Of a stretch of DNA of 64,000 nt, positions 45,060 to 56,284 are shown one piece after another. Each line of letters begins with the position of its first letter. Positions within the stretch are counted from its first letter, which is position 1. Source of the DNA: Saprolegnia diclina VS20 (taxonomy: Eukaryota; Oomycota; Saprolegniomycetes; Saprolegniales; Saprolegniaceae); assembly GCF_000281045.1 (NCBI RefSeq), contig NW_008246099.1, positions 410,979 to 474,978 of the forward strand, given 5' to 3'. A model generated the notes under the pieces. It made no database searches and was not told the DNA's origin. It worked only from the letters and a program-made list of their open reading frames with translations. The position numbers were made by a program, and so were the translations under genes.

Positions 45060-45342
45060 CTAGTCCTTGAGGCAGCGCGGTGCCTCCACATGAAACGCCT
45101 CGTCGGGCCGCATGCGAGCCTTGCTGTCCCCAAAGAGCTCGCGCTCTTTCGCATCGTAGACATGGTTGAAGAGCTTAATGACCCCGAGAAGGGCGACGGC
45201 GCCGATGACAACTACAGAGATGGATCCGCGGCAGCCGATATACGCAACTCGTACCGATATGTGCGAGCAGCAAGAAGCTGCCGATCGGGTTCTCAGCCAG
45301 CATACTGGTATTGGTCTGTCTGGATCTTGGACCGAAAAACAT
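45060..45342 (-). CDS. Small single-pass membrane protein, 79 aa
   Basis: Two exons (45342-45255, 45211-45060) joined across a 43-nt intron. Short N-terminus, one hydrophobic helix (SFLLLAHIVVIGAVALLGVI), then a charged tail (YDAKERELFGDSKARMRPDE). Neither exon would stand out alone; the spliced frame is clean, uses an ATG and has typical splice sites. No family is recognised. Size and shape recall small mitochondrial or ER membrane proteins, which is only a guess. Confidence 0.62.
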
Positions 45343-45371
45343 GGAACTTAATTCGATCTTGAAAAGGCATA

Positions 45372-46811
45372 TTAACGGGCGGCGATCTCCTGAAGGCGAG
45401 AGAGGAGCCGCGAGCGTTCGGCGCTCTGCGCTTGGAGCTCAACGACGTCAGCCGTCGTCGGCAGGCAACGCAACACTGCAGCGCTCTTGGCCTCGAGCGC
45501 TTCTAGTTGTGCAATGACGCCGAAGATGCCAATGTCCCCGCTCTCCGAGTCGGACTCGTATACGCAGCTCATGGCGCGGGAGGCGCGCCGCGTGCGAATC
45601 GCTGTTTGAGAACCGCCGTACGGCAGAAGCTCGACCATTTCTTCAATTGCTGCGCACGTTGGGCGCGCTTTGGCGTCGCCCTGGACGAGCTGCAAGACGA
45701 GATCCCGCGCTGTCATGTGCATCGTGGGCGGCAGGATGCCATCGCGCGCCTGCATGAGCGTCACGTACTTCTCCATTTGCGTTTCAAATACGCAAAACAG
45801 CTCGCAGAGCACGAGACCGAGGCTGTAGAGGTCGGTGGACGCATCGCAGACGACGTCGCCGCGAATCTGCTCCGGACTTGCATAGAGCGGCGTGCCCACG
45901 CCGGTATCTTGGGCCAAAGTCGCCGACTCGCGCGTCGCCAGGCCGAAATCGCCAATCTTGACACACGCGCCTTCGGTGAGGAAGACGTTGGCGGGCTTGA
46001 TATCGCGGTGCACGAGGCCTTGGCTGTGAATATACTTAAGACCAGCAACTAGCTGGTTGAAGATTGCAAAGTTGGCTTGCACGTCGATCGACTTGCGCTC
46101 CTGTAGCCAGTGCTGCAGCGAGTTGCCCTTGTACAGTGCCATTTGAATGTACACGTCCATTTGGAGTGTGACCGACTGGCGACGCGGCAGTCGTGGCGGC
46201 GACACATCGTCTTCGCTTGCCGTGGACGACGTAGTGCGCTCAAACTCGACTCGGTCCAGGGACGCGTTTATTTCGTCCTCGTCGTCGGCCCAGCTCAAGA
46301 ACGAGCTGTCGTCGTCGCATTCCGACTCCTGCGCCGACGGGCGCGTGTGCGCTGACGAAGCAGTGACGACCGTGCCAAGGATCCAAGTGTTGTAGTAGCG
46401 ACACACGTTTTCATGGTCAAGACTCGCAAGCAAGTGGACCTCCCGCAGGATTTTCTCCTTGATTTCAGTCGGCTGAAAGATGGAGCGGGGCGTGAATTTG
46501 AATTGCTGGATCTTGATCGCATACGCCCGGCCGTCGACCTTGGACTTGCATTTGTATACTTTTCCAAATCCTCCTTGAGCGACAAGCTCGTGCTCGGTGA
46601 AGTCTGTTTCGAACGGATTCTGCCGCCCGAATTCGCCGAGGCGTGCGACCTTGGCGTCAGAGCCACCAAAGAGGTTGCTCTTGGCGATGACCTTGTTAGC
46701 TGGTGACGAAACGCATCGGCTGAGAGCGACGCGGCTGAGACTTGTCTGGGTCTGAAGTGGCGCAACGCTCGCAGGCCGTGTCAAGCTGCCTACTTTGCCG
46801 GGCTTGTCCAT
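45372..46811 (-). CDS. eIF2-alpha kinase-like protein kinase (PEK/GCN2 family)
   Basis: Intronless, 479 aa. Kinase domain ~70-400: AQGGFGKVYKCKSKVDGR, YAIKIQQFKF, a long acidic/Ser-rich insert after the fourth strand (~140-225), MDVYIQMALYKGNSLQHWL, HRDIKPANVFL, KIGDFGLAT, GTPLYASPEQ and YSLGLVLCELF. The insert position, the YIQM hinge and the YSLG/CELF segment are hallmarks of eIF2-alpha kinases. These phosphorylate eIF2-alpha under stress to reduce translation. No sensor domain such as HisRS-like, RWD or luminal is present, and the C-terminus ends in a short coiled coil. What activates it cannot be told. Divergent from the SAM gene, with 256 bp between ATGs. Confidence 0.85.
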   Translation of the reverse strand: MDKPGKVGSLTRPASVAPLQTQTSLSRVALSRCVSSPANKVIAKSNLFGGSDAKVARLGEFGRQNPFETDFTEHELVAQGGFGKVYKCKSKVDGRAYAIKIQQFKFTPRSIFQPTEIKEKILREVHLLASLDHENVCRYYNTWILGTVVTASSAHTRPSAQESECDDDSSFLSWADDEDEINASLDRVEFERTTSSTASEDDVSPPRLPRRQSVTLQMDVYIQMALYKGNSLQHWLQERKSIDVQANFAIFNQLVAGLKYIHSQGLVHRDIKPANVFLTEGACVKIGDFGLATRESATLAQDTGVGTPLYASPEQIRGDVVCDASTDLYSLGLVLCELFCVFETQMEKYVTLMQARDGILPPTMHMTARDLVLQLVQGDAKARPTCAAIEEMVELLPYGGSQTAIRTRRASRAMSCVYESDSESGDIGIFGVIAQLEALEAKSAAVLRCLPTTADVVELQAQSAERSRLLSRLQEIAAR

Positions 46812-47067
46812 CGAGACTCGGTAAAAACGAAATGCCTTCGCAGAGCGAGCACCGTTTCCAATTCAGCTTTCGCGAGACAAAAATATCCTTATCGCCTACC
46901 TTTTAAACCTTTGACATATTATTTTGTTCTCCGCTATTGGCCAGTTACTGGACGCCTTAGAAAAACAAAAAGATACTAAACGTAGCCATTTCTCTTGAGC
47001 TACAGCTCAAAAAGTATCACGGTATCACTTGCTCGCCGTCTGTTTTATCGGTTATTTTTAGCTTGCG

Positions 47068-48219
47068 ATGAAGTCGAAAGCGGGATTCGGGGCGGCAAAG
47101 CCGCTGCCAGGACAGCAAGGCTACAAGGCGAAGGAGTCCCAACGCCTAGAAGCCGATGCGCAGCGCATGGAGGAAGACCTTCTTCGCGTGCGCGAGCGCA
47201 TGGCGCTTGAGGTGCAGCAACGAGAAAAAGGCAAGGCCAAGATGAAGGACGGTAATCGCTGGCGCAGCGCGCGAGAAGACCGCGGAAGCGTGCGAAAGTA
47301 TGCACAAGACGTCCGTGATCGACCAGTTGGCGAGAAGCGCAAGACGAAGAGCCACGCCCCACCGCCGGGCCCTCGGCTAGACGAGTGGACCGTCGCCCAA
47401 GTTCTCGAGTGGCTTAGCTGCGTCGGCCTCGGCCACCATACGTCAACGTTCGAATTCAACGAGGTGTCAGGCTCGGTGCTCATGGAGATCACACCATCCG
47501 ACTTGGACTACCTGCAAATCACCGACGCGACGGAGCGCAAGGCGATCTTTCACCAAATCGAACAACTGCGACGCACCTCGGGGCCACTGCCTGTGGTCAA
47601 GGTGCCACTACCCGCAAATGTCGTGGACGATAAGCTTCACGACGCCAAGTTTCTTCCACTCGCCGCCGCCAAGAAAACGAGACACTGGTCGCAGTTGGCG
47701 CCCATCGCTGACAACCCAGTCGTGGGGGCGCCAGGGGCACCAGTCAACCTGGCCGACGGTGACTTCAACGAAGCTGACAGTCACGATTCATTTTTGAAAG
47801 CGCTCCTGGAATGGCGCACCACGGATGCACAGCCTGAGCATGATGACAATGGGTTCTGGTCCAACCCACTTGGACACGACACTGGGGGTGGTGCGCTTCT
47901 CAGCGGCCAGTTTGATGAAGAGCAGAGTCACGCAGCTTTTCTTGATGCGTTAGCTGCGTGGCGCCGCAAGCCCACGGACAACTACAGCCGTGGCCAAGCT
48001 CCCAAGGAAACGACGCAAAGCAGCACGGCGGGTAGTCCCATCGAACCCAAGCGAAGCTGCTGGCAGTGCTACGGTCTCTTCAAAACGTCGCAAGTGGTCC
48101 TGGACGCGTCGTCGCGCAAGGAGTTTTGTTCTGACCAATGCAGAGACCGGTTCCGAGTCGAGTACGCACGGTTCTATGCGCCTTCTTCGCTCACCGGCAG
48201 CGATTCGCACCGTCAATAA
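47068..48219 (+). CDS. SAM-domain protein with repeated SHxxFLxALxxW motif and C-terminal zinc-type site
   Basis: Intronless, 383 aa. An N-terminal basic coiled coil (~20-75) is followed by a SAM domain (~103-168; DEWTVAQVLEWLSCVGLGHH, then EITPSDLDYLQI). Two copies of a short motif come next: FNEADSHDSFLKALLEW and FDEEQSHAAFLDALAAW, about 45 residues apart. The C-terminus has two Cys pairs (CWQC and CSDQC) about 25 residues apart, suiting a treble-clef zinc site. SAM domains mediate protein or RNA contacts. I cannot name the whole protein; the repeated motif looks like a linear binding site. A flagellar link is possible given the neighbours, but unproven. Confidence 0.75.
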   Translation: MKSKAGFGAAKPLPGQQGYKAKESQRLEADAQRMEEDLLRVRERMALEVQQREKGKAKMKDGNRWRSAREDRGSVRKYAQDVRDRPVGEKRKTKSHAPPPGPRLDEWTVAQVLEWLSCVGLGHHTSTFEFNEVSGSVLMEITPSDLDYLQITDATERKAIFHQIEQLRRTSGPLPVVKVPLPANVVDDKLHDAKFLPLAAAKKTRHWSQLAPIADNPVVGAPGAPVNLADGDFNEADSHDSFLKALLEWRTTDAQPEHDDNGFWSNPLGHDTGGGALLSGQFDEEQSHAAFLDALAAWRRKPTDNYSRGQAPKETTQSSTAGSPIEPKRSCWQCYGLFKTSQVVLDASSRKEFCSDQCRDRFRVEYARFYAPSSLTGSDSHRQ

Positions 48220-48332
48220 ATTCGTCATGTTCCTCGCCCGTGCTGCTGAAGTGCGACAGTAGTAAGGCAGTATTAAAAGTCTAAGCTGCGTGTAATAGAA
48301 TAGGGAGCAATTTTTCGTGTGTGATTTTCGTC

Positions 48333-50515
48333 TCATCGAGTGGCGTCCAGAGCAGCCGCCTCCCGCTTCTTCTTACTTAGCGTCGTGAGTGTTGTAGAGA
48401 TTTGCTTGACAGTGTCGCGGTCCATTACGCCATCGTGAGTGGTGTTGTCGCCGGCGGAATCTAGCATCCGGGCTGGACAACGAGTTGCTTTGGACGGCAC
48501 TCTACCTTCGAAATCGCGAAGCATGTGTGGTGTTGCGGCACCTCGATGGTGGCGTCGAACGACGGGTGACGCCTCGGCCGAGTGTTGGGGGAAATACCAT
48601 TCTTCCTTGGGTTTCACGCGAACGTTGTGGGGTGATGTGATCTCATTTGGCTTGGTCCACGATGCCTACCGGAGTGAGGTCACGTATTGAGACGATGCGT
48701 ACCAGTGTGGCTGCCTTGAGTGATGATGAGGATGCCTCAGCGGTTAGCTACAGCATAGTAGAAAAAGTCAGGCGCATTGTGGCCGTCGCGAATCAGACCC
48801 CTTCCTTGCTGGACGCACTGCTGCTGTCGTTGAGAAAGCGACTGAGCTCCACTTCGACACGCTCCAAGGCTATCTCGATTGCCTTGACGCTTTCAACGTT
48901 GACAGTCTCGGACGTCACTTGACTGACGATTTGCTGAATTCCAGCTTTTACGGGGTTCACAATTTGCTGAATGAACTCGTATTGATCTCGCGCCTTGTGC
49001 AAGAGCCGCTCTTGCTTTTGTAGGGCCACAAGTACGTCGTTGTCATCTTCAATAATGAGGCGCCGGGTGGTACGGCCCCGGTTGCCTTGAAGCTCAATTC
49101 GCAGCGCGTCCTGCCACAAGTGAGGCGACGACGTTTCTCGAATAAAATCGTACGATGCGACGCTTGACACTCGCCAAGTGCTCGGTTTGGGTTGCCTGTC
49201 GCTCTTGAAGCTCGTCCCGGAGCTGCTCGTGCGCTTTGCACATCATGACTATCTCATTTGGGTCCACACGGTCGCCGTGCAGGCCAATGCGGCGAAAAGC
49301 TTCTTCACAACTACAAGCACGCAACTTAAGTGCCATCATTGAAGAAAAGTGTTGGACCGCTTGTCTTCGAGGCGAGAGACCTCGAGCGCCTTCACCACCA
49401 TGTGCAGGCTCCACCGCTTGCCTAAATACGCTCGCACACCACGCAAGGTGCCACTCATTTGCTCACTCATAGTCTTGTCAACGCCACAATTGATGATTGC
49501 GGAGCTGCGTCGGCCGCCCACGATGTCGGGAATCGAGTCGATCTACAGCGCTGTTTTGAAGAGCGAGTGCGAGGGGCAACGCTACCTGTCGCTCGTAAAA
49601 TGCCTGAAACTTGGCCTTCTCGCGCAGCCATCGCTCGCGATATGAGAGCTCCGTCTCGAAGAGGCGGACTTCGCGCGCGATTGTGGCTTTAAGCTCGGCG
49701 AGGCGTGACTGCGCACTATTGAGCGCCTCGCTTGCGACAATTTCGAGCCGATGCAGCTCTTGTATTCGATGCGACTTTTCGCAGAGGTCGTGGGTGAGTT
49801 GGTGCTGCACCGTAATGAGAGCAGTCTTCTCCATCTAAGTGCACAACTCGTCGACTGTATCCCACTGGCAGTTGCTGAATACTTCGTGGCGCCGCTTGAT
49901 ATGCTCGTAGGACAAGATTTTGCGCACGACAGCATAAATTTCGGTCGTCTTGAGCGCCAGCTTCTCCTCCAGATGCCGAATTTTCTACAACGATGAGGTC
50001 TCGACGCGCTCGGTTCGCACAGGACGTACCGAGTTTTTCGCGTAGAAGGGCCGGCGCGAGTACGACGCGATCGTTTGTAGTCGAGCTACGTCATCGAGGG
50101 TCGACTCTGTGATGCCAAGCGCCGCACACTCCCGTCGTAGGTCCAGCAGCGCCATTTGCGCTCTCGCCACGTCGTCCGACTTTTTCGCAAAGGAAAATTG
50201 GAGTTTGTCGGCCTCCGAACGCTTCGTGTCGACGACCTTGCGCACAGCAGACTCGAAATCTTTTATGAGGTCTGCGGAGGACGCTGCCTTGGCGTGAGGT
50301 TGGCGCGCACCCTTTTGAACCATCTTAGCTGCTCGGGGCGGGGGAAGTGCCAGCGCACGGTACGGTGCCACCGGCACTGGTTCCGCGACCGGCGTGCGAG
50401 GGTGCGTTGCTGACGACGGTCGGGTCCCTTTGGACGTTGGCGGTGCTAGCGCCCTGGCTTCAAGCACAACGCCTACGACTGTCGCGCGGTGCTTGGGCTG
50501 CCGCTCATCGCTCAT
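48333..50515 (-). CDS. Coiled-coil protein, flagellar-type candidate, 622 aa
   Basis: Eight exons (50515-50030, 49984-49883, 49834-49586, 49542-49358, 49310-49154, 49110-48799, 48747-48703, 48665-48333) close in frame. A disordered Pro-rich N-terminus (~75 residues) is followed by nearly 400 residues of coiled coil (IRHLEEKLALKTTEIYAVV, LEIVASEALNSAQSRLAEL) and a basic, Ser/Thr-rich tail. Long coiled coils of this size and composition occur in axonemal docking and ruler proteins (CCDC type), and the next gene is of flagellar type, but I see no diagnostic motif. The last two introns (51 and 37 nt) are needed to reach the final exon. Confidence 0.65.
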
Positions 50516-51027
50516 CTAGCCGCCCTTCTGCACGGCACGTGCCGGTTACGCGTAACAACAAACGACTGACGAGGAACGAACGGCCAATGGGGAAACAACC
50601 GACGTTTATATTCAACGCAATTCTTGTGCAAACATTAATGAAATCCTGAATGCTGTAGACATTTGGTCGATCTGGACATGCTTTGAGTGATGCCCTCTGT
50701 CGCCCGAAGAATTGGACAAAATGGCCTTAATATAATGCGTTGCTCGGCTTTCGAAAAGACCGACGGAACCACCTTTCTCTTTATGGCCTTGATTGCCCGT
50801 GACCAGCCAAAACTCAAGGGTAGCCAGCTCAGCGCTGTTTGCGATCGTTAATCCAGGCAGAGAGAACACACCGTGGAGCTTCCTGTGACTCTTGAACCTG
50901 TCTATCTTGAGTTTCCCCACAATTTTATGGAGTAGCCGTCGTATTTATCCCACGACAGAACGAGTACGAGATTGATTTGACTTGAATGTTAATTGATATG
51001 CATTGGGCGTGGGATTGTCGAATGTGC
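50516..51027. other. Intergenic region with one open frame lacking ATG
   Basis: 512 bp between two minus-strand genes. A 102-codon open frame (50920-50612, minus) has no ATG near its start and no obvious partner exon. I do not annotate it as a gene. Confidence 0.4.
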
Positions 51028-53695
51028 TCACATCGATTCTCTGAAGCTATGGGACGCCGAGAGCTGTCGCCGTATCGGGACGTGCTTGGGCGTGGGCGGT
51101 CGCTCGACAACATCAACAGTATCGTGCTCGTCGTCGTGGTTGCGCCGGTCCCGCGATCCTCGAAAGCTGCGTTTCTGAGTACTCGAGCTTCGAAAGCTGC
51201 GGCGAGTGAAGGTCGGCTCTTGGAGCGGACTATGGCACGCCTCGGGTTTGCGGAGCTGACGAACAAGCGTACCCCTGAACCTGGCCTGGATTTGCGTCGC
51301 CGCTTGACAGCGAACATCCCGCAAGTCGGTCGGGCGCGGCTCGTCAACGATCGTTCGCATCGATTTGCGCACTAGAGTTCCACGGATGTGCGCCTGGATT
51401 CGACAGATGCCGGCATGGTCCATCGGCTTGGCGAACGACGGAAGCGGGCGCACAACGTCTTTCGAATGCGACCGCGCGTGGCGGCGTGTGAGGGCACCGC
51501 GGAAATGGGCCTGAATGCGCGTCGCCGCAGCGTTTGTGTCTGGCGCTGGTCGTGAAGCGTACGAATCCACGCGCATGCCCAAACTTCGTCGCAATTCCAT
51601 CGTATTTCGACGAGCGAGGGCCCCGCGAATGTGGGCTTGAATGCGCATCGCTGCAAGATCGACTCCGTCGTCCTCGGCTTCGTCGTCCTCGGCTTCATTC
51701 TCGTCTAGAGCCCCTTGCGGCACGTCCTCATCGTTTTCGTAGGCTTCATAGTCGTCGTCATAGGCGTTCTCGTCGTCGTCATGCTCCTTCGGAGCGCTGC
51801 CATGGGCTGGCGTCGCACACTGGCTGTCACCAAGCAGTTGCGTCGTACTGTAGTGCTGCTCGATAAACTGACGCATGTCGTTCTCCATTTCTGCAAGCTT
51901 GAAGAGTACCGTGTCAGCATGATCTGCTGTTGTTGGTCGGCCTGGCGACTCAATCAGCAACTTTTTGCTAGGCGTCAGCAAAACTCGTGGTAAAAAATCA
52001 GTCGCTGACGGCGGAGGCAGCTCCGACACGACGACGGAATCGAGCGCCAACGTTTTGTGCGGCTCGCGTACAGAAAAGCAGACCGTGCCGTCCGTGCGAT
52101 CCGTAAGCGTGCAAATATAGTACGTCCCCTGCAAGACGTGACCCGTCTCCCAGACAACGACGGCCGCAGAGGTTGGAGGCTGACAGAGGCGCACGGCCCC
52201 TGTGTCAACGAGAATGCACGGCAGTAGCATTCGGACTGCCGCATCGACTGTTGATGCCGTCACATGCATCTCGCGCAATGCTCGCTGAAGCTCGTTCGTC
52301 GTGAGCTCGAGGCTAAACGTCTGGCGTGAGACTGTGTGCTGAACGTCAAAGCGAACGCCGTCAGCTGCTGATGACACAGACACCGTGTAGTCCTCGCCAT
52401 GTATAGAGCACGGAGCGACGAGGCAGAAGAGTGTCTCCAGGGTCAAACCCGCGACGGAGCGCACTTCGTTGAGAGGAAGGTAGAGCATCGAGCTGCGCTG
52501 CTCGAACCGGACGCGGTCGCAGAGAAGCCGCGATATCGTCTCCACGGCAAATTCTTCTTCAATCGAGACGACGTCCTTGAGCAGCCCAAGCATGTCGTCT
52601 TTGGAGACATACAGCTCGTACGTCGTCTCCGCGCTCCCATCGTGGGCCGAAATCGTCATGCCGTACATCGGGGCACTGGCAACGGTCACGACAAAATCGA
52701 CGCCGTCGATGGTCCGGCCCTTCTTGAGAAGATGTGATTGCCCTTGCATCGGTGACTTGGGTGTTGCATGCATGAATTCGCTTGATGGGCCCCATTTGAA
52801 TCGCGGGCTGAGGTGGTCCAGCACGGGTAGCCCCGGGCGCGTCCCCACCTTTTTTGGCTCGAAGGCAGGCTTTCGAGCCTTGTGACGGCACTTGGGCGGC
52901 ACCGTCGTCGGAGGAGTTGCGACTTTCACGTTGATTGTTGGCAAGCTCAAATTGTAGTACTGAAGGAGGTCATCCTCTTCGTCGCCGAGCGTCTGAGCCT
53001 GCATGAACGCCCGCGCATTCTGCATCGTGGGGTCAATTGTGTTTTTCGATGTCGTTGTGGCGGGCGGACTTGGCTTGAGCAGAGGAAAGTTGCAGATTGA
53101 CTTGAGGTACTTGACGCTCTGCTGCCACTCCTTGCGCAACCTCGTGTTTTTGTAGTGCGTTTTGGTTTTGCGCACGCGACGCGTGATCGCCTACACCTCA
53201 TTTCGTGACTCCTCGACTACGTTGGCACGCTACCAAGTTGTCGCTTTGGATTTGCCGCAGTCGCTGCGTTCGAAAGGTGCCATTTAGAGACTTCTTCAGT
53301 GGCGATGGCGCACTTGGCTTGAGCGGGCTGGGGTGACGCGGGCTGTGGTATACCGTGTAGGACACCGTGTTGACGGACGACGCGGGCGACGGGTGGAACT
53401 CCCATGCAGAGCAGTGCATGACGTCCGACATACGGTTGACGAGCAAGTTGTTATGGCGCTCGATCTCATCAAGCCGGTCTACCACAAATTAGGGATAACC
53501 GAGATGCACAAATCTACCTTCCACCTCGCGCTCCCGCTTCATATTGTGCAAGAGATGGTACATTGTCGACGTGCGGGGCTTGTGCGTGTCAATCGCCGAC
53601 CGGGTTTCCTGGAGCTTCTTGCGGTGGATCGCCTTGGCGACCTCGAGCTCCCGGTCACGGCATACCTTGCTACTTGTCTTCTCGGCCCGGTGCAT
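51028..53695 (-). CDS. Hemingway/CFAP97-domain protein with IQ motifs, 861 aa
   Basis: Three exons (53695-53518, 53478-53234, 53190-51028). The N-terminal ~90 residues match the Hemingway/CFAP97 (KIAA1430-type) pattern: AIHRKKLQETRSAIDTHKP, a spacer, then DRLDEIERHNNLLVNRMSDV. A large unrecognised middle region, rich in beta-like segments, leads to an acidic stretch (YDDDYEAYENDEDV). Four IQ motifs follow at about 655-780 (MRIQAHIRGALARR, TRIQAHFRGALTRR, CRIQAHIRGTLVRK, TQIQARFRGTLVRQ), predicting calmodulin or light-chain binding. The Hemingway domain is known from ciliated cells, so a zoospore-flagellum role is likely by inference. The long last exon by itself starts at GTG; the upstream exons supply the ATG. 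Confidence 0.78.
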
Positions 53696-53899
53696 CGGGC
53701 CGCCACCGTGTTGAACGGTCTATCTTTACACCGGTTTTGGTTTCCTATGTTTAGTGGCGCCATCCCTCGTACGGTTACGTCAGGGATCGCACCGCCTTCC
53801 GGGCGCGGCACATCACCAATATTATTATTCGAATTGGCGCCAACGAGCGACCTCCGATATTCGGAGACTGTCATATCCGGCTTCGGCGCACGCACAAGC
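53696..53899. promoter_or_regulatory. Divergent promoter region, CFAP97-type gene / FTHFS
   Basis: 204 bp between start codons. Contains a short AT-rich stretch near 53815-53832. No further motif is recognised. Confidence 0.4.
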
Positions 53900-55483
53900 A
53901 TGATGAACAAAGCGAGACTCTCGAGAGCATGCTGGCTGTCCACCAGCGCATGGCCACTGAAGCCGCTCCATCTGCAACCTTTGGCCTCAGCCCCATCAGA
54001 TCTGGAGATAGCACAGGCTCAGGTTGGTCCAGCCTACACTAGACAGAGACGTCTCATGCTGCATCAAACATTGTGAACGATAGAAGCCAAAGCCAATTGC
54101 CCAGTTGGCAACTGAGATCGGTTTACATGACGAGGAGCTTTCGTTGCACGGGAAGTACAAGGCGAAGGTGGCGCTCTCGGTCCTCAATCGGCTTGAGAAT
54201 GCTCCCCAAGGCAAGTACGTCGTCGTCGGTGGAATCACGCCAACGCCACTGGGCGAGGGCAAGACGACGTGTGTGATGGGACTGGCTCAAGCCTTTAGCG
54301 CGCATCTCAACACAAATAGCTTTGCGTGCGTCCGACAACCGTCACAAGGCCCGATCTTTGGCATCAAAGTACCGCTGCGACGCGGGGATGCACAATCAAT
54401 GCTACGTCGTAGGGCGGTGCGGCGGGCGGTGGTTATGCTCAAGCCATTCCCATGGTACTCATGTCCATGCATATCGCATTGCGGCGACTAACCCGTACTT
54501 AGGACGAGTTTAATATGCACTTGACCGGTGACATCCACGCCATAACAGCCGCCACCAATCTTTTGGCCGCCGCCATCGACGCCCGTATCTTTCACGAATC
54601 TCAGCTGACAGACGAAACGTTGTACGCGCGTCTCGTCTCAAACAAGTGTGCTCCATCACAACCCAAATTTACCCCGGCCATGCAGCGCCGCTTGGGCAAG
54701 CTCGGTATGTTTTCTTCCTGCAGGTCACGCATACGACGACGCGTGCAGGCATCCGGGGCAATGACCCAGCTGAATTATCAACGTGCGATCGAGCTCGGTT
54801 CGCCCGACTCGATATTGACCCGTCGACACTCACCATCAAGCGGGTGCTGGACACGAACGACAGGTTCCTGCGCCAAATTTCAATCGGGCACAGTCCGACG
54901 GAAAAGGGTCAAGTCCGGAGCACCGGCTTTGACATCAGCGGTAACTATGTGTATTTGCGTCAAGATCCTTGTTGTAACTCGTTGTAGTCGCGAGCGAGGT
55001 CATGGCGATCTTAGCGTTGGCGCGCGACATGCTCGACATGCGCACTCGCATCGGTGCTATCGTCGTCGGCTTTAGTCGCGACGGTGCTGCGATTACTGCG
55101 GACGATATTGGCGTCGCGGGGGCTATGATGGCTCTCATGAAGGACGCGTTGCAACCAACGCTCATGCAAACGCTCGAGGGCTCACCAGGTATTGTCTACG
55201 ACCGACTTGGATTCCTGCGCATGACGCCGATCTAGTGTTCGTGCACGCGGGGCCGTTCGCCAACATCGCGCATGGTAACTCGTCCATCATTGCGGATAAG
55301 ATTGCGGTGCGAAAAATGAGCATCCCGAGAGCGAGCTCATATGCACAACTGTAGCTGAAGCTTGTGGGGCGAGACGGCGTCGTCGTCACAGAGGCTGGCT
55401 TTGGTGCAGATATGGCAATTGAAAAGTTTTGCAACATCAAGTGCGCCAGCAGCGGTCTGCGTCCCGACTGCATCGTGCTTGTC

Positions 55484-55518
<35 letters not shown>

Positions 55519-56241
55519 TGCACCCGTTGTTGCCGGGAAACCAATGCCGGCCGAGTATCTCACGGAGCGTGTCGACCTCGTGCGCACCGGGTGCGCCAAC
55601 CTACGTGCGCAGGTACAGATCGCCGCGTCTTTCGGTGTTCCCGTCGTCGTCGCTGTGAGTCCGTTTATGCAAGATTCACCAGCGGAATTGGACGCGATTA
55701 TCAACGAAGCAAAGGCTGCGGGCGCGACCGACGCTGTCGTCGCCCGCTACCACGCGCTCGGTGGTCGAGGCACGGTCGACTTGGCTGAGGCTGTCATCGC
55801 TGCTACGTCGTCGCCCCGATGTCCGTTTGTTCCAACGTACGACTTGCAAAGCTCCATCGAAGCCAAGGTTGATGCCATCGTCCATATGATTTACGGTGGC
55901 GGTGGCAGCGATTGGAGTTCGCTGGCAAAAGCACGTGCAAGCTGGTACACTGTGCTGTGCATTGAATGTTTGGCGATGGTGCCTTTAGGTATGCGTCGAA
56001 AGGCTTCGGCGACCTCCCCATTTGCATGGCCAAGACGCAGTACTCACTCTCCCATGACCCGGCGTTGAAAGGCCGCCCCGTCGACTTTATCGTGCCTATC
56101 ACGGACGTGCGCTTGTTCGCTGGCGCTGGCTTTCTCACTGTGCTAACAGGCGACGTGGCAACGATGCCAGGCCTCGCCACGCGCCCCAGCTTTCATGATA
56201 TTGATGTCCTCCCAGACGGCACAATCACAGGCCTCTCGTAG
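53900..56241 (+). CDS. Formate-tetrahydrofolate ligase, probable mitochondrial form
   Basis: Nine exons (53900-54022, 54084-54368, 54413-54454, 54503-54704, 54749-54940, 54988-55188, 55236-55306, 55355-55944, 55989-56241), 652 aa. FTHFS blocks in order: SDLEIAQAQ, the ATP loop [75 protein letters not shown] and [14 protein letters not shown]. The enzyme makes 10-formyl-THF from formate, THF and ATP. It is monofunctional: no dehydrogenase/cyclohydrolase domain precedes it. The ~30 residues before the domain are Arg/Ser/Leu-rich without acidic residues, like a mitochondrial presequence. Its stop codon lies in a 22-bp tandem duplication. Confidence 0.93.
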
Positions 56242-56279
56242 CTCGAACCAGAATACTTCGTAGCTCAAACCAGAATACT
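56236..56279 (+). repeat. 22-bp tandem duplication spanning the FTHFS stop codon
   Basis: Two adjacent 22-bp units (56236-56257, 56258-56279) differ at one base (CTCGAACC versus CTCAAACC). The first unit contains the FTHFS stop TAG at 56239-56241, so the second is wholly 3' UTR. Confidence 0.85.
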
Positions 56280-56284
56280 ACTTC

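Noticed and set aside
50612-50920. 102-codon minus-strand frame as a gene
   Set aside because: It starts at GTG, has no ATG in the first 80 codons, no partner exon and no recognisable family.
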